Assembly: GCA_035640035.1 (NCBI GenBank)
Contig: DASQWX010000078.1
Location: 1-5,838 of the forward strand
Direction: 5' to 3'
Origin: 13-2-20CM-68-14 sp035640035
GTDB lineage: Bacteria; Actinomycetota; Thermoleophilia; Gaiellales; Gaiellaceae
DNA length: 5,838 bases
The notes beneath the pieces were generated by a model that saw only the letters and a program-made list of their open reading frames with translations, was not told the origin of the DNA and searched no databases. The position numbers were made by a program, and so were the translations under genes. The first letter of the stretch is position 1; each line of letters starts with the position of its first letter. Below, piece after piece: positions 1 through 5,716 of this stretch.

Positions 1-41
1 TAGACGAGGTTCCGAAGCCGCGTCTGACGACGCGTCACGGC

Positions 42-70
42 TCGACTTCCCCGAAGGACGCTCGTACGAT
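42..70 (+). promoter_or_regulatory. Candidate sigma-70-like promoter for the LAL regulator
   Basis: A -35-like TCGACT (42-47; four of six bases match TTGACA) and a -10-like TACGAT (65-70; fits TAnnnT) are separated by 17 bases, just upstream of the regulator gene. Transcription would begin near 76-78, leaving only a few bases before the ATG at 83, so the message would be nearly leaderless. Short or absent leaders are common in Actinomycetota. In GC-rich DNA such hexamers also arise by chance, so this is only a candidate. Confidence 0.25.
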
Positions 71-82
71 GGACGAGATCCC

Positions 83-2842
83 ATGGCCGCGACGGCCGCC
101 GATCTCGTTGGCAGAGAACGCGAGCTGGCTGCGATCGCCGAGTTTCTCGAGGTGGACGCCGCCGCGTCCGCGGTCGTGGTCGAGGGTGAGCCGGGCATCG
201 GCAAGACGACCGTTTGGGAGGCGGCTGTCGCGGCGGCGTCGGAGCGTGGATTCCAAGTGCTGCGGGCCCGGCCCGGCGATACGGAGGCGAAGCTCGCATT
301 CTCGGGGCTCACAGATCTGCTGGGGGAGGCTCTGCCGTCCGTGCTCGGCGAGCTGTCGGAGCCTCAGCGCCGCGCGCTCCGAATCGCGCTCCTCCTGGAG
401 GAGGACCGAGGCACCCGGCTCGATCGCCGAGCGGTTGCCGCCGGCTTGCTCAGCGCGCTCCGGGCGCTCTCGAGCGAGACCCCTGTCGTCGTCGCGATCG
501 ACGATGCCCAATGGCTTGACCGCTCGTCCGCCGCTGCGCTCGACTATGCGACCCGACGCATGGGTGAGCTGCCCGTCGCGTTGCTGATCGCCCGACGGCT
601 CGACCGCGCCCCCGGGTTCGACCTGTCGTTACCTCCCTCACGGCTTCTGCGCGTGCCTGTCGGGCCGCTCGATTTCTTCGCCCTGAACGCGCTCCTCCAC
701 GCGCGGCTCGGAACCGTCCTCCCGCGACCGCTGCTCCACAGGATCCATGAGCTCTCAGGTGGCAACCCGTTCTTCGCCCTGGAATTGGCACGCGACCCGG
801 CGCGCGTCGATCCAGGCCACGGCCTGCCGCCGACGCTCGACGTCCTTGTCCGCGACCGTGTTTCCGCGCTACCGGAAGCGGCGCAAACCGCCCTGCTCGT
901 CGCGGCTGCCGCCTCTCACCCGACGGCCGAGCTCGTCGACCGCGTGACGGGCACGCGCGATGCCCTCGCCGCCGCCGAGGAGGCCCACATCGTCGTTCTC
1001 GACCACGAGGCTGTGCGCTTCGAGCATCCCCTGCTCGCGTCGGCGGCCTACGGGGCGGCGAGTCCGGCCCGGCGCCGCGACGTGCACCGGGAGCTCGCCC
1101 GTCGTGGGCGCGACCCCGAAGAGCGGGCGCGCCACCTCGCGGCGGCGGCGATGGGGCCCGACGAGAAGATCGCTCTCGCGCTCGAGAAGGGTGCCGCAGC
1201 GGCACGTGCTCGCGGCGCCCCGGCCGCAGCCGCCGAATTGAGCGAGCAAGCGGCGCGGCTGACTCCGACCGAGGACCCCGGTGCGGCCCGCCGAAGACGC
1301 GCCGACGCCGGCTACTTCCACTTCGAGTCCGGTGACAGCAGGAAGGCGCTCACGCTGCTGGAGGAAGTGGTTGGGGAGCTGCCCCCCGGAGCCGAGCGGG
1401 CGGAAGGGCTGATCCGACTCGCGCGGGTCCGCTCCTACTCGGACGATCTGGAGGCGGCGACGAACCTCTTTTTGCAAGCCGCAGAGGAAGCCGGCGACGA
1501 CGGCCTCACGCGGGCGCGCGCCCTCGAAGGCGCGGCCACACAGCTCTTCCGCCGGCGTACGCAGCTCGACGCCGCGGTCGACCATGCGAAGACGGCCGCG
1601 GCGCTCGCGGACGAGCTCGGCGCGGAGGCGCTCCTCGGCGCAGCATTAAGCGCCCAGGTGCTCGCCGAGGCAACGCTCGGCAGGCCCGAAGCGCGGACGA
1701 CCCTCGAAGCGGCACTGGCCCACCAGGAGGCGGCGGCCGCCGAGCGGATCCTCGCTCAGCCGAGATGGACCGCCGCGATCGCGCGGATGTGGTGGGACGA
1801 GCCGGCCGCCGTCCGAGAGACGTACGAGGAGCTGGCCGAGCAGGGGCGGGAGCTCGGCGACGAAGGATCGCTCGCCTACGTCTACCTCATGCTTGCCCAG
1901 GCCGACCTGCTGCTCGCGGAGTTCGACCGGGCCGAAGCCGACGCTGCCGCGGCGCGGGACATCGCGGAGCAGGGCGGACAGGAAACACTCGTCGCGTACG
2001 CGCTCGGGCTGCGGGCGATGGCGGACACGCACCGCGGCCGCGACGCCGGCCGCCTGGCCGAGCAGGCACTGGAGCTCGGTCGAAGGACCCAGGGGACGCC
2101 CGCGGTGCATCTGGCGACAAGCGCTCTCGGCTTACTCGAGCTGTCCAGCGGTCGTGCGGAGGAGGCGGCTGCCGCACTCGGGCCGCTCGTTGATTACGCC
2201 CGCGACGAGGAAATTCGAGAGCCCGGTTTGACGCGCTTCGTCATCGACCAGGTGGAGGCGCTGATCGAACTGTCGCGTCTCGACGAAGCGGAAGACCTGT
2301 TGGGGTGGTTCGCGGAGAGCGCCGCGCGGCTCGGTCGCGCCAGCGCCCTGGCGGCCTCGTTGCGCTGCCGCGGGCTCCTCGCTGCGGCTTCGGGCCGGAT
2401 CGAGGAGGCTCTCGGAACGCTCGAGCGGGCGCTCGCAGCGCACGACGCCGCGGCGCTGCCGTTCGACCGCGCACGAACGTTGCTCGCGCTTGGCGCGACC
2501 CTCCGCCGGGCGAAGCGGAAGGCCGACGCCCGCCGCGCGCTCGAGGAGGCGGTCGCCGCCTTCGACGCGCTCGGTGCCGAAACGTTCGCCGCACGTGCGC
2601 GGTCGGAGCTCGAGCGAATCGGCGGCCGGTCGCCTTCGACAGGCGCGCTGACCGCGACCGAACGGCAGATCGCCGAGCTCGTCGCGGAAGGGCGCTCGAA
2701 CAAGGAGGTCGCTGCCGCGCTCTTTATGTCGGTGAAGACCGTCGAGGCGAATCTCTCCCGCACGTACGCGAAGCTCGGGATTCGCTCGCGGACGGGGCTC
2801 GCGGGCCGCCTCGCCGCCGAGGAATCGCCGGACAAAACGTAG
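83..2842 (+). CDS. LAL-type AAA ATPase / LuxR-family transcriptional regulator
   Basis: This 919-residue protein has the architecture of large ATP-binding LuxR (LAL, MalT-like) regulators: ATP binding and a helical sensor region control a C-terminal DNA-binding domain in the cytoplasm. The N-terminus, with LVGRERE at residues 8-14, is the usual opening of an AAA_16-type domain. Walker A is GEPGIGKTT (35-43), with K41 as the phosphate-binding lysine. Walker B is VVVAIDDAQWLD (135-146), with acidic D140/D141. LSGGNPFFALE (224-234) and FEHPLL (313-318) are further motifs typical of these STAND-like ATPases. Residues about 365-850 are Ala/Glu/Leu/Arg-rich helices resembling TPR units (e.g. 600-640, 755-800). 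The LuxR/GerE helix-turn-helix spans about 856-911, opening LTATERQIAELVAEGRSN, with recognition-helix region SVKTVEANLSRTYAKLGI. The ATG at 83 fits the domain start; its ribosome binding site is weak (GGACGAG, 71-77). The ligand and target genes cannot be read from sequence. It is followed after 83 bases by a small exported-protein gene that may be co-transcribed. Confidence 0.93.
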   Translation: MAATAADLVGRERELAAIAEFLEVDAAASAVVVEGEPGIGKTTVWEAAVAAASERGFQVLRARPGDTEAKLAFSGLTDLLGEALPSVLGELSEPQRRALRIALLLEEDRGTRLDRRAVAAGLLSALRALSSETPVVVAIDDAQWLDRSSAAALDYATRRMGELPVALLIARRLDRAPGFDLSLPPSRLLRVPVGPLDFFALNALLHARLGTVLPRPLLHRIHELSGGNPFFALELARDPARVDPGHGLPPTLDVLVRDRVSALPEAAQTALLVAAAASHPTAELVDRVTGTRDALAAAEEAHIVVLDHEAVRFEHPLLASAAYGAASPARRRDVHRELARRGRDPEERARHLAAAAMGPDEKIALALEKGAAAARARGAPAAAAELSEQAARLTPTEDPGAARRRRADAGYFHFESGDSRKALTLLEEVVGELPPGAERAEGLIRLARVRSYSDDLEAATNLFLQAAEEAGDDGLTRARALEGAATQLFRRRTQLDAAVDHAKTAAALADELGAEALLGAALSAQVLAEATLGRPEARTTLEAALAHQEAAAAERILAQPRWTAAIARMWWDEPAAVRETYEELAEQGRELGDEGSLAYVYLMLAQADLLLAEFDRAEADAAAARDIAEQGGQETLVAYALGLRAMADTHRGRDAGRLAEQALELGRRTQGTPAVHLATSALGLLELSSGRAEEAAAALGPLVDYARDEEIREPGLTRFVIDQVEALIELSRLDEAEDLLGWFAESAARLGRASALAASLRCRGLLAAASGRIEEALGTLERALAAHDAAALPFDRARTLLALGATLRRAKRKADARRALEEAVAAFDALGAETFAARARSELERIGGRSPSTGALTATERQIAELVAEGRSNKEVAAALFMSVKTVEANLSRTYAKLGIRSRTGLAGRLAAEESPDKT

Positions 2843-2851
2843 GGATTTCCC
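2842..2851. promoter_or_regulatory. Short palindrome GGGA-TT-TCCC after the regulator stop codon
   Basis: A 10-base inverted repeat (GGGA/TCCC around TT) starts on the last base of the regulator's stop codon, about 75 bases upstream of the next gene's ATG. It has the size of a dimeric regulator half-site pair and lies where an operator for the downstream gene could be. Such a short palindrome is expected by chance fairly often. No strong -35/-10 pair was found in the 83-base gap, although TACCGT (2878-2883) fits TAnnnT. Confidence 0.12.
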
Positions 2852-2914
2852 CAATTTCTTTCGAGCCGGCGGCGCACTACCGTCGTGGCATGTCGTACAG
2901 AACCACACAGGAAG

Positions 2915-2920
2915 AGGAGG
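2915..2920 (+). promoter_or_regulatory. Strong Shine-Dalgarno for the small exported protein
   Basis: AGGAGG, a perfect complement to the 16S rRNA 3' end, lies five bases before the ATG at 2926. It sets the start there rather than at the in-frame ATG at 2890, which would add 12 residues (MSYRTTQEEEAT) ahead of the signal peptide and has no such site. This is the strongest ribosome binding site in the window, suggesting efficient translation. Confidence 0.85.
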
Positions 2921-2925
2921 CCACG

Positions 2926-3414
2926 ATGTACAAGCGAACCCTCAAGGCACTGTTGGTCGTCGCCGCTCTCGGCGTCGCTTTTCCCCTTCAGGCCGCAGCG
3001 AGGCCGAATGACTCCGGCGGCTCGATGGTCAACCAGCGCGGAACGCTGGTCGTCCACCAGTCGGCGCCGATCGTCAGTGAGAAGACGGCCGGCCTGAACG
3101 TCCCGGCTCAAGCTCGGCAGATCCCGGTTCACGTTCAGCGCAGCGCGCCGATCGTTAGCGAGAAGGCAGAGGGCTTCGTCCTCTCGAAGCGCGACACCAC
3201 GACCCTGACGAAGTCGCCGATCGTCAGCGAGAAGACGGCCGGCCTGAATCTCCCGACGCAGCAGCAGCCCGTCGAGCGTGTGCTCGTTTCCTCGGATACC
3301 GGCTTCGACTGGGGCGACGCGGGCATCGGGGCAGCGGTGATGTTCGGATCGATCCTCGCGGCCGTCGCGGCCGCCGGGATGGTTCGGCGACACCAAGGCC
3401 ACTTCGCCCACTAG
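2926..3414 (+). CDS. Small exported, membrane-anchored protein with PIVSEK repeats (hypothetical)
   Basis: I do not recognise a named family. The 162-residue product starts with a Sec-type signal peptide: MYKRTLK is positively charged, residues 8-21 are hydrophobic, and cleavage is likely after A24 or A25 (QAAA/RP). The mature region is polar and holds three copies of a motif around PIVSEK (SAPIVSEKTAGLNVP 46-60, SAPIVSEKAEGFVLS 73-87, SPIVSEKTAGLNLP 97-110), separated by Val/Gln/Thr-rich linkers. Near the C-terminus GFDWGDAGIGA (126-136) leads into a hydrophobic stretch, about I134-V153, followed by RRHQGHFAH. This predicts a type I membrane protein with the repeats outside and a short basic tail inside. 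I recall similar DW-DAGIGA plus membrane-segment tails in small actinobacterial hypothetical proteins, but cannot verify this here. No catalytic motif or cysteine is present, so a structural, adhesive or signalling role is only a guess. It lies 83 bases downstream of the LAL regulator with no terminator between. Confidence 0.85.
   Translation: MYKRTLKALLVVAALGVAFPLQAAARPNDSGGSMVNQRGTLVVHQSAPIVSEKTAGLNVPAQARQIPVHVQRSAPIVSEKAEGFVLSKRDTTTLTKSPIVSEKTAGLNLPTQQQPVERVLVSSDTGFDWGDAGIGAAVMFGSILAAVAAAGMVRRHQGHFAH
3061..3255 (+). repeat. Three in-gene copies of the PIVSEK-coding repeat
   Basis: Copies lie at 3061-3105, 3142-3186 and 3214-3255. From the Pro codon onward, copies 1 and 3 agree at 36 of 39 bases; two of the differences are silent (AGT/AGC, AAC/AAT) and one changes Val to Leu. 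Copy 2 keeps SAPIVSEK but diverges after it (AEGFVLS). The PIVSEK cores start at residues 48, 75 and 98, so spacing is not constant (27 and 23 residues). The pattern fits internal duplication, with copies 1 and 3 either recent or homogenised and copy 2 older or under different selection. Confidence 0.85.
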
Positions 3415-3432
3415 CGAACAGGCCCAGCCGAA

Positions 3433-3464
3433 AAGAAGGAGGCCGCCTCGGCGGCCTCCTTCTT
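3433..3464. terminator. Bidirectional intrinsic terminator between convergent genes
   Basis: A perfect 15-bp inverted repeat (arms 3433-3447 and 3450-3464) with a GC-rich core can fold with a CTCG apical loop. Its outer AAGAA/TTCTT bases supply the T-rich side in both directions: TCCTTCTT on the plus strand, and TTCTTTT on the minus strand because of the AAAA at 3431-3434. It lies 18 bases after the exported-protein stop codon and overlaps the TAA of the methionine gene (3463-3465). It probably ends transcripts from both sides. Confidence 0.85.
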
Positions 3465-5268
3465 ATGCCAGGAGGTCCAGGGCGGCCTCCGGCTGCTTGA
3501 ACGGCGGGATCACGTAGACGCCGGCCACCTTCTCCCGCGCCTGCGCGTAGAGCTCCCGCGCGAGGGCAAGCCCCTCCTCGGCCGCGTGTGGGCCTGCGTC
3601 GCGAAAACGGTTCTGGATCGCCTCCGGGACGACGATCCCCGGAACCTCGTTGTGCAGCCGAACGGCGAGTTGGTGCGAGCGGACAACGAAGATGCCGAGC
3701 AGAATCGGGATCGGCCAGCCGCCGAGCAGCTCCTCGAAGCGGTCGAGATAGGTGAGGTCGAAGAGCGCCTGCGTCATCGCGAAATGCGCGCCCGCCTCGA
3801 CCTTCTGCCGGAAGCGGTCGAGCTCGGTCTCGAGATCGTCGGCCGACGGATTGACGGCGACGCCGAGGAAGAACGACGTGGGAGCGTCGATCGCCTTGCC
3901 GTTGAAGTCCTCGCCGGAATTCAGCCGCGTCACCATCTGCGAGAGCCCGATCGAGTCGACCTCGTAGACCCCGCGCGAACCCGGGTAGTCACCGACGTGC
4001 GGCGGGTCACCGGTGACCGAGAGGACGTTGCGCACGCCCTCCGCGTGGGCCGCAAGCAGCTGCGACTGCAACCCCATGACCGACGTGTCGCGAGGAGTGA
4101 CATGCGGGATCGTCTCGATTCCACAGCTGCGCTCGATCGCGATCGCGGCCATCAAGGCGTTTGCACGCGCGCGGGCCATCGGGTTGTCGTTGATGTCGAC
4201 GAAACCGACGCGGCCGGAGTCCTTCAGCGCCCTCGTGACCGCGAGCATCGCATCGTAGGTGCCGCCCTTCGGCGGATCGAGCTCGACGCACGTGACCCAC
4301 TCGCCCGTGCGGAGCTTTTTGGCCAGCTCGGTCTCCTCCGGCCGCTCGTGAGCGGCGACGACGATCTCACGCTCGGCCGTCGCGAACGGAGCGGTCGGCT
4401 GCCGCTCCTCCTCGACCGCGCGCGCGATCGCCGCGATCTCGATCGGCGTCGTGCCGCAACAGCCGCCGATCACGCGGGCGCCGAGAGCCCGTGCCTGGGC
4501 GGCGAACTCGGCGAAGTACTCGGGCGTTGCGTGGGGATAGATCACACGTCCGCCGGCCAGGCTCGCGAGGCCCACGTTCGGCAGCGCGGCGAGTGGGCGA
4601 CCATCGCCCATCGCCTCGAGCGCGGCGAGGGCGGCATGCAGGCCCGCGCCGTGATTGGCGCCGACGGCGGCGAGGTCGTAGTCGGCCAGGCGGTCGATCG
4701 CCTGCTTCGCCGAAACTCCGCCGAACGTCTCCGCGTCTTCGTCGAAGGTGAGCATGGCGACGATGGGCAGCTGCGAGACGCCCTGTACGGCTTCGATCGC
4801 GGTCGTGAGCTCGTCGAGGTCGAAGAACGTCTCGACCATGAACAGATCGACGCCGCGACCCTCGAGCAGGCCCGCCTGCTCGGCGAAGATCGGGCCGCGC
4901 TCGGCCGAGGTCAGCCCGCGGAGCTCGCCGAGCGGCCCGATCGAGCCGGCGATGTAGACGTCGCGACCCGAGATGTCGCGCGCCTCGCGGGCGAGCTTGA
5001 CGCCGTTCTCGTTGATTGCGGCGAGCTCGTCCTCCAGAAACTGGTGGCGCAGCTTGTGCCGGTTCGCGCCGAAGGTGTTGGTCTCGATCAGCTCGGCGCC
5101 GGCACTGATAAAGCTCGTATGCAGGGTGACGACGCTCTCGGGCGCCCGGATATTCGCCTCTTCCGGGCACCGCAGGCCCGAGACCGCACTCGAGACGAGC
5201 ACACCCATCCCTCCGTCGGTGACTACTGGAGGGCCGCGTTCAAGCCGTTTTTCGAAGCGGTCGGGCAT
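3463..5268 (-). CDS. yitJ: Bifunctional homocysteine S-methyltransferase / 5,10-methylenetetrahydrofolate reductase
   Basis: This 601-residue fusion has the YitJ architecture (the B. subtilis protein is about 610 residues). It is a predicted cytoplasmic enzyme of methionine synthesis and one-carbon metabolism. The N-terminal domain (about 5-290) should move a methyl group to homocysteine. It shows TDGGMG (17-22), ETNTFGANR (62-70), PNVGL (230-234) and the zinc motif GGCCGTTP (268-275; C270, C271). The C-terminal domain (about 311-595) is a FAD-dependent reductase making 5-methyl-THF: CVELDPPKGG (327-336) carries E329, matching the catalytic Glu of MetF, VTGDPP (418-423) resembles the flavin-binding loop, and FAMTQALFD (496-504) carries the substrate-region Gln. 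Oddity: the usual first zinc ligand, Cys in G-NC, is His here (GANHGAGL, H206). The ATG at 5268 precedes the conserved DGGMG by a normal distance, but no Shine-Dalgarno is visible; the only in-frame upstream codons before a stop are not starts. It is convergent with the exported-protein gene and preceded by 476 non-coding bases. Confidence 0.93.
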   Translation of the reverse strand: MPDRFEKRLERGPPVVTDGGMGVLVSSAVSGLRCPEEANIRAPESVVTLHTSFISAGAELIETNTFGANRHKLRHQFLEDELAAINENGVKLAREARDISGRDVYIAGSIGPLGELRGLTSAERGPIFAEQAGLLEGRGVDLFMVETFFDLDELTTAIEAVQGVSQLPIVAMLTFDEDAETFGGVSAKQAIDRLADYDLAAVGANHGAGLHAALAALEAMGDGRPLAALPNVGLASLAGGRVIYPHATPEYFAEFAAQARALGARVIGGCCGTTPIEIAAIARAVEEERQPTAPFATAEREIVVAAHERPEETELAKKLRTGEWVTCVELDPPKGGTYDAMLAVTRALKDSGRVGFVDINDNPMARARANALMAAIAIERSCGIETIPHVTPRDTSVMGLQSQLLAAHAEGVRNVLSVTGDPPHVGDYPGSRGVYEVDSIGLSQMVTRLNSGEDFNGKAIDAPTSFFLGVAVNPSADDLETELDRFRQKVEAGAHFAMTQALFDLTYLDRFEELLGGWPIPILLGIFVVRSHQLAVRLHNEVPGIVVPEAIQNRFRDAGPHAAEEGLALARELYAQAREKVAGVYVIPPFKQPEAALDLLA

Positions 5269-5348
5269 CTGCGGAAGTGAAGCACGCTAGTCAACCGAGG
5301 ACGGGGGATAGATCAAGTAGCCGGGCGCGGCGATACTCAGCCCACATT

Positions 5349-5423
5349 CCGAGCGGCGCCCCGATGCGGCGGGGGCGCTCCGGAAGACATAGTCCCCGGG
5401 CCCCGATGCGGCGTGGGCCTCGG
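5349..5423 (+). repeat. Tandem hairpins sharing a 14-base loop-side motif
   Basis: The 14-mer GCCCCGATGCGGCG occurs exactly at 5358-5371 and 5400-5413, 42 bases apart. Each copy forms the 5' arm top and loop of its own hairpin. Hairpin 1 pairs CCGAGCG (5349-5355) with CGCTC-C-GG (5376-5383) and CCCC (5359-5362) with GGGG. Hairpin 2 pairs CCG-GGCCC (5396-5403) with GGGCC-T-CGG (5415-5423). Both leave GATGCGGCG in the loop and both have one unpaired pyrimidine on the 3' arm (C5381, T5420). The stem sequences differ while pairing is kept, so the loop is conserved but the arms are not. This suggests a structured RNA or a protein-binding element. Either strand could be the transcribed one. No known family was recognised. 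Confidence 0.55.
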
Positions 5424-5454
5424 AGATCTCTACTGCGGCTCTCTCACGGGAGAC

Positions 5455-5490
5455 TCAGGCGGGCCGGGCGGCGGCCCGCCTGACGTTTGG
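5455..5490 (+). terminator. Terminator-like hairpin, plus strand
   Basis: Perfect 11-bp arms TCAGGCGGGCC (5455-5465) and GGCCCGCCTGA (5473-5483) enclose a 7-base loop. CGTTTGG follows on the plus strand, while the minus-strand side has no T run. It could end a plus-strand transcript carrying the tandem hairpins just upstream. The T tract is short, so efficiency is uncertain. Confidence 0.4.
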
Positions 5491-5491
5491 A

Positions 5492-5586
5492 CCAACGCTC
5501 AAGCGAAGCCCGGAGGCCGCCGATAAGGCGGTCAAGACCTCCTCCTCAGTCGGGGACTGACGGCAATCATCCTGCGGCTGCGTTGG
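5492..5586 (+). other. Possible structured RNA domain closed by a 7-bp helix
   Basis: CCAACGC (5492-5498) is perfectly complementary to GCGTTGG (5580-5586) and could close a domain. Inside, GGCCGCC (5515-5521) pairs with GGCGGTC (5527-5533, one G-U pair) around loop GATAA, and TCAGTC (5546-5551) pairs with GACTGA (5555-5560) around GGG. A terminator-like hairpin follows directly. The 10-mer GCTCAAGCGA occurs at 5497-5506 and again at 5588-5597, i.e. next to the 3' side of each closing-helix arm. This is the layout of a small structured RNA or aptamer plus terminator, but no known family was recognised and GC-rich DNA readily offers chance helices. Confidence 0.3.
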
Positions 5587-5592
5587 AGCTCA

Positions 5593-5623
5593 AGCGACGG
5601 CCCTCCGGGGCCGTCGCTCGTTT
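5593..5623 (+). terminator. Terminator-like hairpin with UNCG-type loop, plus strand
   Basis: Perfect 11-bp arms AGCGACGGCCC (5593-5603) and GGGCCGTCGCT (5608-5618) enclose TCCG, giving a C(UCCG)G tetraloop of the very stable UNCG class in plus-strand RNA. CGTTTC follows on the plus strand; the minus-strand flank (TGAGCTCC) has no T run. It is therefore better read as ending a plus-strand transcript, although both flanking genes are on the minus strand. It could also act as a roadblock between the dehydrogenase and methionine genes. Confidence 0.5.
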
Positions 5624-5626
5624 CAA

Positions 5627-5656
5627 AGGGACTGGCACCGAAAGGTGCCTCTCCCT
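5627..5656. repeat. REP-like palindrome 1
   Basis: This is a 30-base hairpin with arms AGGGACTGGCACC (5627-5639) and GGTGCCTCTCCCT (5644-5656) and a GAAA tetraloop. Eleven of 13 positions pair; a two-by-two internal loop interrupts at CT/TC. It has the same 13+4+13 geometry and the same AGGGAC / TCCCT ends as the palindrome at 5717-5746. Flanks are TTTCAA on the left and AAAACGG on the right. It lies only three bases after the preceding terminator-like unit. Confidence 0.6.
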
Positions 5657-5665
5657 AAAACGGTT

Positions 5666-5693
5666 GGCGGTGTGTTCGCGTTTGCACACTGCC
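5666..5693. repeat. Hairpin between the two REP-like palindromes
   Basis: GGCGGTGTG (5666-5674) pairs with CACACTGCC (5685-5693), nine pairs including one G-T, around a 10-base loop. It lies between the two 30-base palindromes and differs from them in sequence. Paired REPs with a spacer often form larger cruciform units, and this may be the spacer of such a unit. Confidence 0.4.
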
Positions 5694-5716
5694 GCGGATC
5701 GCCTCGTAACGCTTTC

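Noticed and set aside
2305..2925. In-frame upstream extension of the exported protein overlapping the regulator
   Set aside because: The extension is the out-of-frame shadow of the regulator's coding sequence. The signal peptide and perfect Shine-Dalgarno place the start at 2926.
2194..3411. A 405-codon open frame on the minus strand opposite the regulator end and the exported-protein gene
   Set aside because: It spans two genes and their intergenic gap, and its repeats only mirror those of the exported-protein gene on the other strand. It has no domain signature.
3586..5280. A 564-codon open frame on the plus strand opposite the methionine gene
   Set aside because: It lies antisense to a gene with clear family motifs, its product is Arg/Asp/Glu-rich without recognisable domains, and long antisense frames are expected in GC-rich DNA.
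5349..5383. SAH riboswitch for the one-carbon gene, suggested by GGAGCGC...GGCGC...CTC on the minus strand
   Set aside because: The conserved GCGCUGC and downstream GGCUCG segments of the SAH aptamer are absent, and the similarity is explained by GC-rich stems.
5438..5460. Glycine-riboswitch-like GGGAGACTCAGGC
   Set aside because: It lacks the GGAGAG / CTCTCAGG pairing and the CCGAAGGGG core, and no glycine-related gene lies downstream on that strand.
5277..5483. A 68-codon plus-strand frame in the non-coding gap
   Set aside because: The product is Arg/Ser/Pro-rich and has no ribosome binding site. Its repeated APMRRG is only the tandem 14-mer read in frame because the spacing is 42 bases. 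RNA structure explains the region better.
5507..5522. B12-box-like sequence AGCCCGGAGGCCGCCG, considered as a cobalamin riboswitch
   Set aside because: The resemblance is partial, and the other conserved core elements of the cobalamin aptamer are not recognisable upstream. It is also on the plus strand, away from the methionine gene.
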